From: Ruminococcus sp. UBA5129
GTDB lineage: Bacteria; Bacillota; Clostridia; Oscillospirales; Ruminococcaceae
Length of the DNA stretch: 5,359 bases
Direction: 5' to 3'
Assembly: GCA_002414125.1 (NCBI GenBank)
Contig: DHYN01000080.1
Span: 4,341 to 9,699, forward strand
Below are positions 1-4,765 of this stretch, piece after piece (the first letter of the stretch is position 1; the number at the start of each line of letters is the position of its first letter). The notes beneath the pieces were generated by a model. It was not told the origin of the DNA and did not search any database. It saw only the letters and a list, made by a program, of their open reading frames with translations. The position numbers and the translations under genes are program-made.

Positions 1-257
1 GCGGTGTCGTTATTGAGCAGCGCACCGCCTCCGCATGATGCGATGACGGTTTTTCCGCAGAGCGACTTTACGGTCTGAGCCTCAACGGTGCGAAAATACG
101 GCTCTCCCTTTTGTGAAAAAATCTCGGGGATGCTCATGCCCTCGTTTTCGACTATCAGCTCGTCCGTGTCAACGAGACTGCATCCGAGCTTTTTGGCAGC
201 GAGTTCGCCGCAGGTAGTTTTTCCGCATCCCATGAATCCGCAGAGAAATACAGTCAT
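1..257 (-). CDS. aroK: Shikimate kinase, partial (3' end of gene lies outside the window)
   Basis: Shikimate kinase phosphorylates shikimate to shikimate-3-phosphate with ATP in the cytoplasmic chorismate pathway. Only the first 85 codons are present. Visible motifs are a Walker A P-loop GFMGCGKTT (residues 7-15), a DTD motif at 30-32 (Mg and shikimate contacts), FRTVE at 55-59 with the Arg expected to bind shikimate, and CGGGA at 75-79, the glycine-rich shikimate-binding loop. The order and spacing match the start of the family, whose members are usually about 165-175 residues. The ATG at 257 is preceded by AAAGGAG (263-269, read on the minus strand), which overlaps the aroE stop codon, so translation is probably coupled to aroE. 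The motif set separates it from other small P-loop kinases such as gluconate or adenylate kinase. It is intact as far as it can be read. Confidence 0.95.
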   Translation of the reverse strand, partial: MTVFLCGFMGCGKTTCGELAAKKLGCSLVDTDELIVENEGMSIPEIFSQKGEPYFRTVEAQTVKSLCGKTVIASCGGGALLNNDT

Positions 258-268
258 AATATCTCCTT

Positions 269-1114
269 TCACTTCTGCTGCATAGCCAGAACAGCAGCTT
301 CGACATCTGTAATTATCGGTGAGATCTGCTCGGGAGTATAGAGGTCGCCATCCCAGATCTCGTGAGCCTTTACAGCCTGATAAACGAGCATTGCAGCGCC
401 GCCGACAGCCGGCTTTCCCATAGCGCGAGCCTTTGCAATGAGTGTGGTATCAGTCGGGTTGTAGATAGCATCGAAAAAAGTGGAGCAGTTCTCGATGACC
501 GAATCGCTTACGGGACAGCGATCAACGTTCGGGAACATTCCGAGCGGAGTTGCATTTACGAGGAGATCGTATTTTCCCTCGATGTTACCAATATCGCATA
601 TCCTTACGGAAACTCCGCTGCACTTGGCAAGTATCTCAGCCATGAGCTTCTGAGCGATGAGCACATCGTCGGAGCGTACTGCGATGGTAAGCGAAGCTCC
701 CTTGAGAGCCGCCTCGATAGCCATCATTCTTCCGACTCCGCCGCAGCCGAGTATTACTACCTTGCCATCGAGCGGAAGCATTTTTGCCGAAAGAGTGAAG
801 CCGTCGCAGTCGGTATTGTGGCCGATAAGCTTTCCTCCCTCGTTGAGTACACAGTTTACGGAGTTATAGCGAAGCGCGCTTTCGGCGAGTTCGTCAAGGA
901 GCGGGATTATTTCTGTTTTATGTGGGATCGTCACGTTGAAGCCCTTGAGGCTGCGGAGGAAAGCTCCGCTCGAGGCGAGATCATCGGGGTGAATGTCGGT
1001 GAGGGTGTACGGAGCGGTATCCTCGATTCTGCCGGAGAGCTTGAAGAGCTTGTCGTGGATCATGGGTGACATTGAATGTCCGATCGGATGACCGATAAGT
1101 GTGAAGTTTCTCAT
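269..1114 (-). CDS. aroE: Shikimate dehydrogenase (NADP-dependent)
   Basis: AroE reduces 3-dehydroshikimate to shikimate with NADPH in the cytoplasmic aromatic amino acid pathway. The predicted protein has 281 residues, a normal length for the family. The N-terminal substrate domain carries GHPIGHSMSP (8-17; the SxS serines bind shikimate), N60 and TIPHK ending at the catalytic K66, and NTDCDGF (100-106) with the catalytic D102. The NADP domain has the glycine-rich loop GCGGVG (123-128) and NATPLGM, and the C-terminal MLVYQAV segment supplies the conserved Gln. The frame stays open upstream to 1183, but I chose the ATG at 1114: the family begins at this point, AAAGGA sits at about 1124-1129, and the further upstream codons would run through the predicted promoter. 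It lies 11 bases upstream of aroK. The NADP assignment rather than NAD is a family inference. Confidence 0.97.
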   Translation of the reverse strand: MRNFTLIGHPIGHSMSPMIHDKLFKLSGRIEDTAPYTLTDIHPDDLASSGAFLRSLKGFNVTIPHKTEIIPLLDELAESALRYNSVNCVLNEGGKLIGHNTDCDGFTLSAKMLPLDGKVVILGCGGVGRMMAIEAALKGASLTIAVRSDDVLIAQKLMAEILAKCSGVSVRICDIGNIEGKYDLLVNATPLGMFPNVDRCPVSDSVIENCSTFFDAIYNPTDTTLIAKARAMGKPAVGGAAMLVYQAVKAHEIWDGDLYTPEQISPIITDVEAAVLAMQQK

Positions 1115-1139
1115 TTTAAATATTCCTTTCAGTTCTATT

Positions 1140-1169
1140 TGCACTCGTGTGCATATATCTATACAGATA
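1140..1169 (-). repeat. Two adjacent short dyads in the aroE leader
   Basis: Two perfect 5-bp inverted repeats sit side by side: TGCAC-N4-GTGCA at 1140-1153 and TATCT-N4-AGATA at 1156-1169. The second overlaps the predicted aroE transcription start, where an operator would act. The first lies in the 5' UTR and could form a small RNA hairpin upstream of the ribosome binding site. Short dyads of this size arise easily by chance, so a regulatory role is only a possibility. Confidence 0.3.
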
Positions 1170-1171
1170 CA

Positions 1172-1200
1172 ATGATACCACAAATGACAGGATTTTTCAA
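1172..1200 (-). promoter_or_regulatory. Sigma-A-type promoter for aroE-aroK
   Basis: Read on the minus strand, a -35 box TTGAAA (1195-1200) is followed by a 17-base spacer and a -10 box TATCAT (1172-1177), preceded by TGG, which fits an extended -10. Transcription would start near 1165, giving a 5' UTR of about 50 bases before the aroE ATG at 1114. Boxes and spacing are close to consensus; the activity is inferred. Confidence 0.7.
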
Positions 1201-1359
1201 CACATTTTTATAAATTCACGCAAAAAATCGTGCGGATGTGTTGTCAATGGATTACGCTGAAATACATTAGGATTCATAAATTCGACAATGTGCACAAACG
1301 CCGGCGCTTATTTGACAGAATATTCGTCAGTATATTTTTGCTTTTTTTTGCAAAACATA

Positions 1360-1388
1360 TTGACGTTTAGCATAAAGCAAGCTATACT
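1360..1388 (+). promoter_or_regulatory. Sigma-A-type promoter for the acyl carrier protein gene
   Basis: TTGACG (1360-1365), a 17-base spacer and TATACT (1383-1388) form a near-consensus promoter with an A/T-rich upstream tract. The predicted start is near 1395, leaving a leader of about 40 bases before the ATG at 1436. The strength of the match suits a highly expressed gene such as an acyl carrier protein. Confidence 0.8.
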
Positions 1389-1435
1389 GTAATCAAACGG
1401 ACTAACCGATTTATGATTTGAACGGAGGAATTATT

Positions 1436-1678
1436 ATGATTTTTGAAAAGATCAAGGAGATCATCGTTGAAACACTCAATATTGATGAGAATACCGTTTT
1501 GTTGGATTCGGAGATCAAGGATCTGACCGTTGATTCGCTTGAGGTTTACGACATACTTACGTCTATAGAGGAGGAGTTCGATATAGCTGTTCCCGAGGAC
1601 ACCGTTGACGAGATCAAAACCGTCAGGGATATCGTAAATTACATCGAAAAGTGTGTTGACAGCGAAGAGGAAGAATGA
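1436..1678 (+). CDS. acpP: Acyl carrier protein
   Basis: This small acidic cytoplasmic protein carries acyl chains as thioesters on a 4'-phosphopantetheine arm during fatty acid (or other acyl) synthesis. It has 80 residues, typical of free-standing acyl carrier proteins. The attachment motif is D33-S34-L35, with Ser34 the expected modified residue, inside TVDSLEVYDI, followed by the acidic recognition helix EEEFDIAVPEDTVDEI and a closing helix. The C-terminus is very acidic (DSEEEE). The ATG at 1436 is preferred over an in-frame TTG at 1418 because GGAGG (1424-1428) sits 7 bases before it and the family begins with this helix. It has its own promoter and terminator, and no fab genes adjoin it, so whether it is the main fatty-acid carrier or a secondary paralogue cannot be settled here; the symbol is therefore tentative. 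Confidence 0.9.
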   Translation: MIFEKIKEIIVETLNIDENTVLLDSEIKDLTVDSLEVYDILTSIEEEFDIAVPEDTVDEIKTVRDIVNYIEKCVDSEEEE

Positions 1679-1691
1679 CATAAAATGATCG

Positions 1692-1716
1692 GCGGATGCG
1701 GTGCGTCCGCTTTTTA
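1692..1716 (+). terminator. Rho-independent terminator after the acyl carrier protein gene
   Basis: GCGGA (1692-1696) pairs perfectly with TCCGC (1706-1710), and the stem extends inward by a T-G wobble and one or two G-C pairs to a loop of 3-5 bases. TTTTTATTATT follows directly. It begins 13 bases after the stop codon and makes the acyl carrier protein gene a single-gene transcript. Confidence 0.88.
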
Positions 1717-1737
1717 TTATTATGATTTTGTGATGTC

Positions 1738-1828
1738 TTAGAGCCTGTTCGGTATCTCGGCGTGTGCGAATTTTCGAGCATAATTTTGCTGAAAAGACGT
1801 GCGCGATGAGATGCTGAACAGGCTCTTA
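1738..1828. mobile_element. MITE-like long-hairpin element with terminal inverted repeats
   Basis: Perfect 10-base ends GAGCCTGTTC (1741-1750) and GAACAGGCTC (1816-1825) are flanked on each side by TTA (1738-1740 and 1826-1828), which looks like a 3-base target duplication. The arms go on pairing almost to the centre: about 40 positions, of which 31 are Watson-Crick, 6 are G-U on the plus strand and 3 are mismatches, with a single bulged G at 1776 and a loop at 1781-1786. It has no coding capacity. Short non-autonomous elements with such ends are typically mobilised by a transposase elsewhere in the genome; IS5-group elements that duplicate TNA are one candidate family, but that link is from general knowledge and untested. 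It could instead be a large intergenic RNA hairpin. Confidence 0.6.
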
Positions 1829-1848
1829 AATTTTCCTTGCAAAAAATA

Positions 1849-1877
1849 TTGATTTTTTCGGATTTTAATGTTATAAT
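1849..1877 (+). promoter_or_regulatory. Sigma-A-type promoter for the oxidoreductase operon
   Basis: TTGATT (1849-1854), a 17-base spacer and a perfect TATAAT (1872-1877), with an A-rich tract just upstream at 1841-1847. The predicted start near 1884 leaves a leader of about 110 bases before the first start codon at 1995. It begins only 20 bases after the hairpin element ends, so that element borders the upstream side of the promoter. Confidence 0.85.
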
Positions 1878-1883
1878 AGAAAT

Positions 1884-1980
1884 TGGAGTTTTTTAGAGTC
1901 GGTTCGGAGGCTCTTACGCTCGAAAGCTGCACGTATATAGACCTGAACCTGCGCTCAGGATAAAAATCCCGACTCCGACT
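1884..1980 (+). promoter_or_regulatory. Structured 5' leader of the oxidoreductase operon, candidate cis-regulatory RNA
   Basis: A closing stem pairs GAGTCGG (1896-1902) with CCGACTC (1969-1975), 7 bp without mismatch. Inside it, 1903-1911 pairs with 1918-1924 with two bulged Gs and a TCTTAC loop, and CCTGA (1942-1946) pairs with TCAGG (1955-1959). This makes a three-way junction with conserved-looking single-stranded joints at 1925-1941 and 1960-1968. CCGACT is repeated in tandem (1969-1974 and 1975-1980), so the closing strand can also pair in a second register nearer the ribosome binding site. I do not recognise a known riboswitch class. No terminator hairpin with a T-run is seen, so any control would be at translation initiation. 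The pairings are read from sequence; the function is inferred. Confidence 0.4.
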
Positions 1981-1994
1981 ACAGAAAGGCTATT

Positions 1995-2654
1995 ATGAAA
2001 AAAATAATTGTTATTACAGGTCATTACGGCTGCGGTAAGACGAACCTCGCTGTGAATCTCGCCGTGAATGCCGCCGCTGAGGGACGTTCGGTGGCTGTTG
2101 TTGACCTCGATATAGTAAATCCGTATTTCAGAACGGCTGACTTCAAGGAGCTGTTCGAGGAAAAGGGCATAAAGCTCATCGCTCCCGATTTTGCAAACAG
2201 CAATCTCGATATACCGTCGGTGCAGTTCGATCTTGAGCTGCTTGCCGCAAGCGAGGACTGCCTGATAATTGATGTCGGCGGTGACGATGCGGGCGCTGTC
2301 GCGTTGGGAAGATATTCGGATGCGCTTTCGGCTTACGGCGATGATGTCGAGATGTACTACGTCGTCAATCAGCGCCGTTACCTCACATCTACTCCCGATG
2401 AAGTCATTGAGCTTATGTACGAGATACAGAATGCCTCGCGCATGAAGCATACGGCTATAGTAAACAATACTAACCTCGGATGCGAGACTACTCTCGAGAT
2501 CGTTGAGCGATCCGTTGATTTCGCTGCGGAAACTGCCGAGCGAGCAGGACTGCCCGTTGCGTTTACAACTTGTCCCGAGGAATGCGCCGAATTCTCGGAG
2601 CTTGAAGATATTTACCCCGTGAAGGTATATGTTAAGCCTTTGTGGGAGCAATAA
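1995..2654 (+). CDS. MinD/ParA-like (SIMIBI class) P-loop NTPase of the oxidoreductase operon
   Basis: A 219-residue cytoplasmic protein of the CobQ/CobB/MinD/ParA fold, its precise function unknown. Visible motifs are a P-loop GHYGCGKTN (9-17), the switch-I-like VDLDIVNPYFR (36-46), a Walker B-type CLIIDVGGDDAG (89-100) and an NNTN element (157-160) where this fold recognises the base. MinD and ParA carry a signature lysine as the second P-loop residue (GKGGxGKT); here it is H10. A CPEEC pair (C193, C197) lies near the C-terminus. The ATG at 1995 has AAAGG at 1984-1988. It is the first gene of the operon, ahead of the ferredoxin and catalytic subunits, an arrangement I recall from other Clostridia. 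A role in assembly, Fe-S loading or regulation of the enzyme is a guess from context; it lacks the CxxC of Mrp/ApbC Fe-S carriers. Confidence 0.85.
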   Translation: MKKIIVITGHYGCGKTNLAVNLAVNAAAEGRSVAVVDLDIVNPYFRTADFKELFEEKGIKLIAPDFANSNLDIPSVQFDLELLAASEDCLIIDVGGDDAGAVALGRYSDALSAYGDDVEMYYVVNQRRYLTSTPDEVIELMYEIQNASRMKHTAIVNNTNLGCETTLEIVERSVDFAAETAERAGLPVAFTTCPEECAEFSELEDIYPVKVYVKPLWEQ

Positions 2655-2663
2655 ATTTTTCGG

Positions 2664-2683
2664 AGCTGCGCTGTTGTGCGGCT
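2664..2683 (+). repeat. Intercistronic hairpin between the NTPase and ferredoxin genes
   Basis: AGCTGC (2664-2669) pairs with GCGGCT (2678-2683), including one T-G wobble, around an 8-base loop, in a 60-base gap. A 9-base direct repeat TTTCGGAGC (2658-2666 and 2683-2691) overlaps both stem feet. No T-run follows, so it is not a terminator. It may be an RNA stability or processing element separating expression of the NTPase from the enzyme subunits; this is inferred. Confidence 0.35.
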
Positions 2684-2714
2684 TTCGGAGCAATTACGAA
2701 AGGAGTGTAACTGT

Positions 2715-2921
2715 ATGGCTAAGATGACGGTTATTACCGAGCGCTGCAAGGGCTGTGGACTCTGTGTTACTGCCTGTCCTAAAAAGATCGTTTCTCTGCA
2801 AAAGGAAAAACGCAACAAGAAGGGCTACTACTTCGCTGAATGTACCGATGAGTCAGCCTGCATCGGCTGTGCTATGTGCGGTATGATGTGTCCCGACTGT
2901 GCAATTGTCGTTGAAAAATAA
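2715..2921 (+). CDS. 2-oxoacid:ferredoxin oxidoreductase delta subunit, 2x[4Fe-4S] ferredoxin
   Basis: A 68-residue ferredoxin-like electron carrier subunit that takes electrons from the Fe-S cluster of the catalytic core to external ferredoxin. It has two classical cluster motifs: C11-x2-C14-x2-C17-x3-C21-P and C49-x2-C52-x2-C55-x3-C59-P. As in all such ferredoxins, the fourth Cys of each motif is expected to ligate the opposite cluster. Two extra cysteines, C43 and C62, are present. The lysine-rich linker (29-36) is usual for this subunit. The ATG at 2715 is chosen because AAAGGAG (2699-2705) lies 9 bases before it; the frame extends upstream to 2676 without a better signal. Position directly before the alpha subunit gene identifies it as KorD/VorD type rather than a free ferredoxin. 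Subunit letters differ between KOR and VOR naming schemes, so no symbol is given. Confidence 0.93.
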   Translation: MAKMTVITERCKGCGLCVTACPKKIVSLQKEKRNKKGYYFAECTDESACIGCAMCGMMCPDCAIVVEK

Positions 2922-2934
2922 TTTAATGCTTTTG

Positions 2935-2941
2935 AAAGGAG
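2935..2941 (+). promoter_or_regulatory. Ribosome binding site that selects the TTG start of vorB
   Basis: AAAGGAG lies 10 bases before a TTG at 2952 and 25 bases before the first in-frame ATG at 2967. Only the TTG is within normal reach, so this site decides the start. Confidence 0.8.
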
Positions 2942-2951
2942 CTGTTTAGCT

Positions 2952-4010
2952 TTGGAAAGAAATCTTATGAAAGGTAACGAGGCTCTCGCCGAGGCTGCTA
3001 TCAGAGCAGGCTGCAAGTGCTTCTTCGGTTACCCCATTACTCCTCAGACCGAGCTGGCTGCATATATGGCTAAGCGTATGCACAAGGCAGGCGGCGTATT
3101 TCTTCAGGCTGAGTCTGAGATCGCTGCTATCAATATGGTTCTCGGCGCCGCTTCTACAGGCGTCAGAGCAATGACATCTTCATCATCACCCGGACTTTCG
3201 CTCAAGAGTGAGGGTATCTCTTACATAGCAGGCTCGGATGTTCCGGCTGTTATCATCAACGTACAGCGCGGAGGTCCCGGTCTCGGCGGAATCCAACCCT
3301 CGCAGGCTGACTACTGGCAGGCTACAAAGGCTCTCGGTCACGGTGACTTCCACCTCCTCGTATTCGCTCCTGCTTCTGTTCAGGAAATGGTCGATATGGT
3401 GGTAAAGGCTTTCGATACTGCCGACAAGTACAGAATGCCTGCAATGATTCTTGCAGACGGACTTCTCGGTCAGATGATGGAGCCTGTTGAGTTCCCCGAG
3501 ATCAGTGCAAATGCTGTTGACAAGAGCAGTTGGGCTGCTACAGGTCACAAGAACAGCCGCGAGCATCATATCATCAACTCGCTATACCTCAAGCCCGATG
3601 AGCTTGAAAAGTCGGTAAATGACCGCTTCGCAAGATATGAGACGATCAAGGCTGAGGAAACAGACGCCGAGCTCTATCTCACGGATGACTGCGACATACT
3701 TCTCTGCGCTTTCGGTGCAACTGCAAGAGTCGTAAAGTCAGCCGTAAACGATGCAAGAGAGCTGGGCATAAAGGCAGGTATGTTCCGTCCTAAGACACTC
3801 TGGCCGTTCCCTGTAAAGGAGCTCAACGAGGCTGCAAAGAACGCAAAGCAGCTCATTAGCGTTGAGATGTCAATGGGTCAGATGATCGACGACATCAAGC
3901 TTGCTATCAACTGCTCAAAGCCTGTCGGCTTCTACGGCAGAACAGGCGGCGTTATCCCGACTCCTGCCGAGATACTCGAAGAAATCAAGAAAGTTGGAGG
4001 TGCTGAGTAA
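2952..4010 (+). CDS. vorB: 2-oxoacid:ferredoxin oxidoreductase alpha subunit (VorB, 3-methyl-2-oxobutanoate dehydrogenase type)
   Basis: The alpha subunit of the CoA-acylating, ferredoxin-reducing 2-oxoacid oxidoreductase: with the beta subunit it binds the 2-oxoacid and TPP and it carries the transketolase C-terminal-like domain. It has 352 residues, normal for VorB. Motifs are LMKGNEALAEAAIRAG at the N-terminus, FGYPITPQTE (25-34), QAESE with E54, TSSSSPG (75-81) and QRGGPG (105-110); the C-terminal domain ends in GRTGGVIPTP. I start it at a TTG (2952): AAAGGAG is 10 bases upstream and homologues I recall have a few residues before LMKGNEA, which the ATG at 2967 would remove. Its stop overlaps the beta start by one base (TAATG). 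The VorB label indicates 2-oxoisovalerate or branched-chain acids, but substrate range in this family is not readable from sequence; 2-oxoglutarate or other 2-oxoacids remain possible. Confidence 0.95.
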   Translation: MERNLMKGNEALAEAAIRAGCKCFFGYPITPQTELAAYMAKRMHKAGGVFLQAESEIAAINMVLGAASTGVRAMTSSSSPGLSLKSEGISYIAGSDVPAVIINVQRGGPGLGGIQPSQADYWQATKALGHGDFHLLVFAPASVQEMVDMVVKAFDTADKYRMPAMILADGLLGQMMEPVEFPEISANAVDKSSWAATGHKNSREHHIINSLYLKPDELEKSVNDRFARYETIKAEETDAELYLTDDCDILLCAFGATARVVKSAVNDARELGIKAGMFRPKTLWPFPVKELNEAAKNAKQLISVEMSMGQMIDDIKLAINCSKPVGFYGRTGGVIPTPAEILEEIKKVGGAE

Positions 4011-4765
4011 TGGCTGTTGTATTTGAAAGACCCAAGGCGCTTATCGACGTGCCTACACATTACTGCCCCGGCTGTACTCACGGTATCGTTCACAGGATCC
4101 TCTGTGAAGTCATCGACGAAATGGGTATCGAGGGCGATACTATCGGCGTATGCCCTGTCGGCTGCTCCGTAATGGCTTACGACTATTTCAACTGTGATAT
4201 GATCGAAGCTCCCCACGGACGAGCTCCGGCTGTTGCTACAGGCGTTAAGCGTACAAATCCTGATAAGTTCGTATTTACATATCAGGGTGACGGCGATCTC
4301 GCTGCTATCGGTACTGCGGAGACAGTTCACGTTGCGACAAGAGGCGAGAATATCGTTGTTATTTTCATCAACAATACTATCTATGGCATGACAGGAGGTC
4401 AGATGGCTCCTACCACTATCCCCGGTCAGATTACACAGACAACTCCTTTCGGACGTGACCCCGAGCTTGCAGGCTACCCCATAAGAGTATGCGAGATGCT
4501 CTCCACACTTTCGGGTACGGCTCTTGCCCAGCGTGTTGCCGTTGACAGCGTCCCTCATATTCGCGAGGCTAAGGCTGCTATCCGTAAGGCTTTCGAGAAC
4601 CAGAAGGCTAAGAGAGGCTTCTCGATCGTTGAGGTGCTCTCCACATGTCCGACAAACTGGGGTCTCACTCCTACAGAGGCTATTAAGAGACTTCAGGACG
4701 AAATGATCCCTTACTATCCGCTCGGCGTATATAAGGATATTACATCAGAGGAGGGCAACAAGTAA
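4010..4765 (+). CDS. 2-oxoacid:ferredoxin oxidoreductase beta subunit, TPP-binding
   Basis: The beta subunit holds thiamine diphosphate and the cluster that takes electrons from the hydroxyethyl-type TPP radical. It has 251 residues, a normal length. The TPP motif is GDGD (93-96) followed about 25 residues later by NN (121-122) and YGMTGGQ (125-131). CPGCTHG (19-25) with C52 in PVGCSV and C213 in STCPTNWG are the likely [4Fe-4S] ligands by family comparison; C48 is an additional nearby Cys. HGRAPAVATG (69-78) is a conserved family segment. Translation starts at the ATG overlapping the alpha stop, with GGAGG (3996-4000) inside the end of vorB, and its own stop overlaps the gamma start, so the three subunits are translationally coupled. 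Called KorB in 2-oxoglutarate enzymes; VOR naming varies, so the symbol is left empty. Confidence 0.96.
   Translation: MAVVFERPKALIDVPTHYCPGCTHGIVHRILCEVIDEMGIEGDTIGVCPVGCSVMAYDYFNCDMIEAPHGRAPAVATGVKRTNPDKFVFTYQGDGDLAAIGTAETVHVATRGENIVVIFINNTIYGMTGGQMAPTTIPGQITQTTPFGRDPELAGYPIRVCEMLSTLSGTALAQRVAVDSVPHIREAKAAIRKAFENQKAKRGFSIVEVLSTCPTNWGLTPTEAIKRLQDEMIPYYPLGVYKDITSEEGNK

Larger units (their letters stand above)
1115..1435. other. Divergent intergenic region between aroE and the acyl carrier protein gene
   Basis: This 321-base A+T-rich stretch separates two divergent genes and contains no convincing coding frame. It holds the aroE promoter on the minus strand (1172-1200), the acyl carrier protein promoter on the plus strand (1360-1388) and a ribosome binding site at 1424-1428. 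Between 1201 and 1359 I see only homopolymeric runs, including an inverted repeat TTTTGC-T8-GCAAAA at 1336-1355 directly upstream of the plus-strand -35 box. That repeat could serve as an UP-like element or a binding site. No recognisable FapR-type operator is present. Confidence 0.7.

Noticed and set aside
362..1069. Long plus-strand open frame opposite aroE
   Set aside because: It is antisense to a clearly identified gene, has no ribosome binding site or family resemblance, and reflects the codon bias of aroE.
1883..1963. Leader peptide read from a TTG at 1883 (26 codons to a TAA)
   Set aside because: The TTG lies at the predicted transcription start, so no ribosome binding site could precede it. 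The sequence is not enriched in any one amino acid, as an attenuator peptide would be.
1884..1980. TPP riboswitch in the leader of the TPP-dependent enzyme operon, suggested by ACCTGAACCTG and CAGGATAA
   Set aside because: The required CUGAGA core and the conserved GGGGTGC/ACCC elements are absent, and the 3' half does not follow the ACCUGAUCUGGAUAAUGCCAGCG pattern closely enough.
1717..1994. CRISPR array, tRNA or rRNA gene in the gene-free stretch
   Set aside because: There are no regularly spaced repeats, and the GGTTCGG segment at 1901-1907 lacks the acceptor, anticodon and T-arm pairing needed for a tRNA.
1914..2693. Long minus-strand open frame opposite the NTPase gene, and a similar one at 3932-4558 opposite the alpha and beta genes
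   Set aside because: Both are mirror frames of well-supported genes; their translations show no recognisable domain and no start signals are seen.
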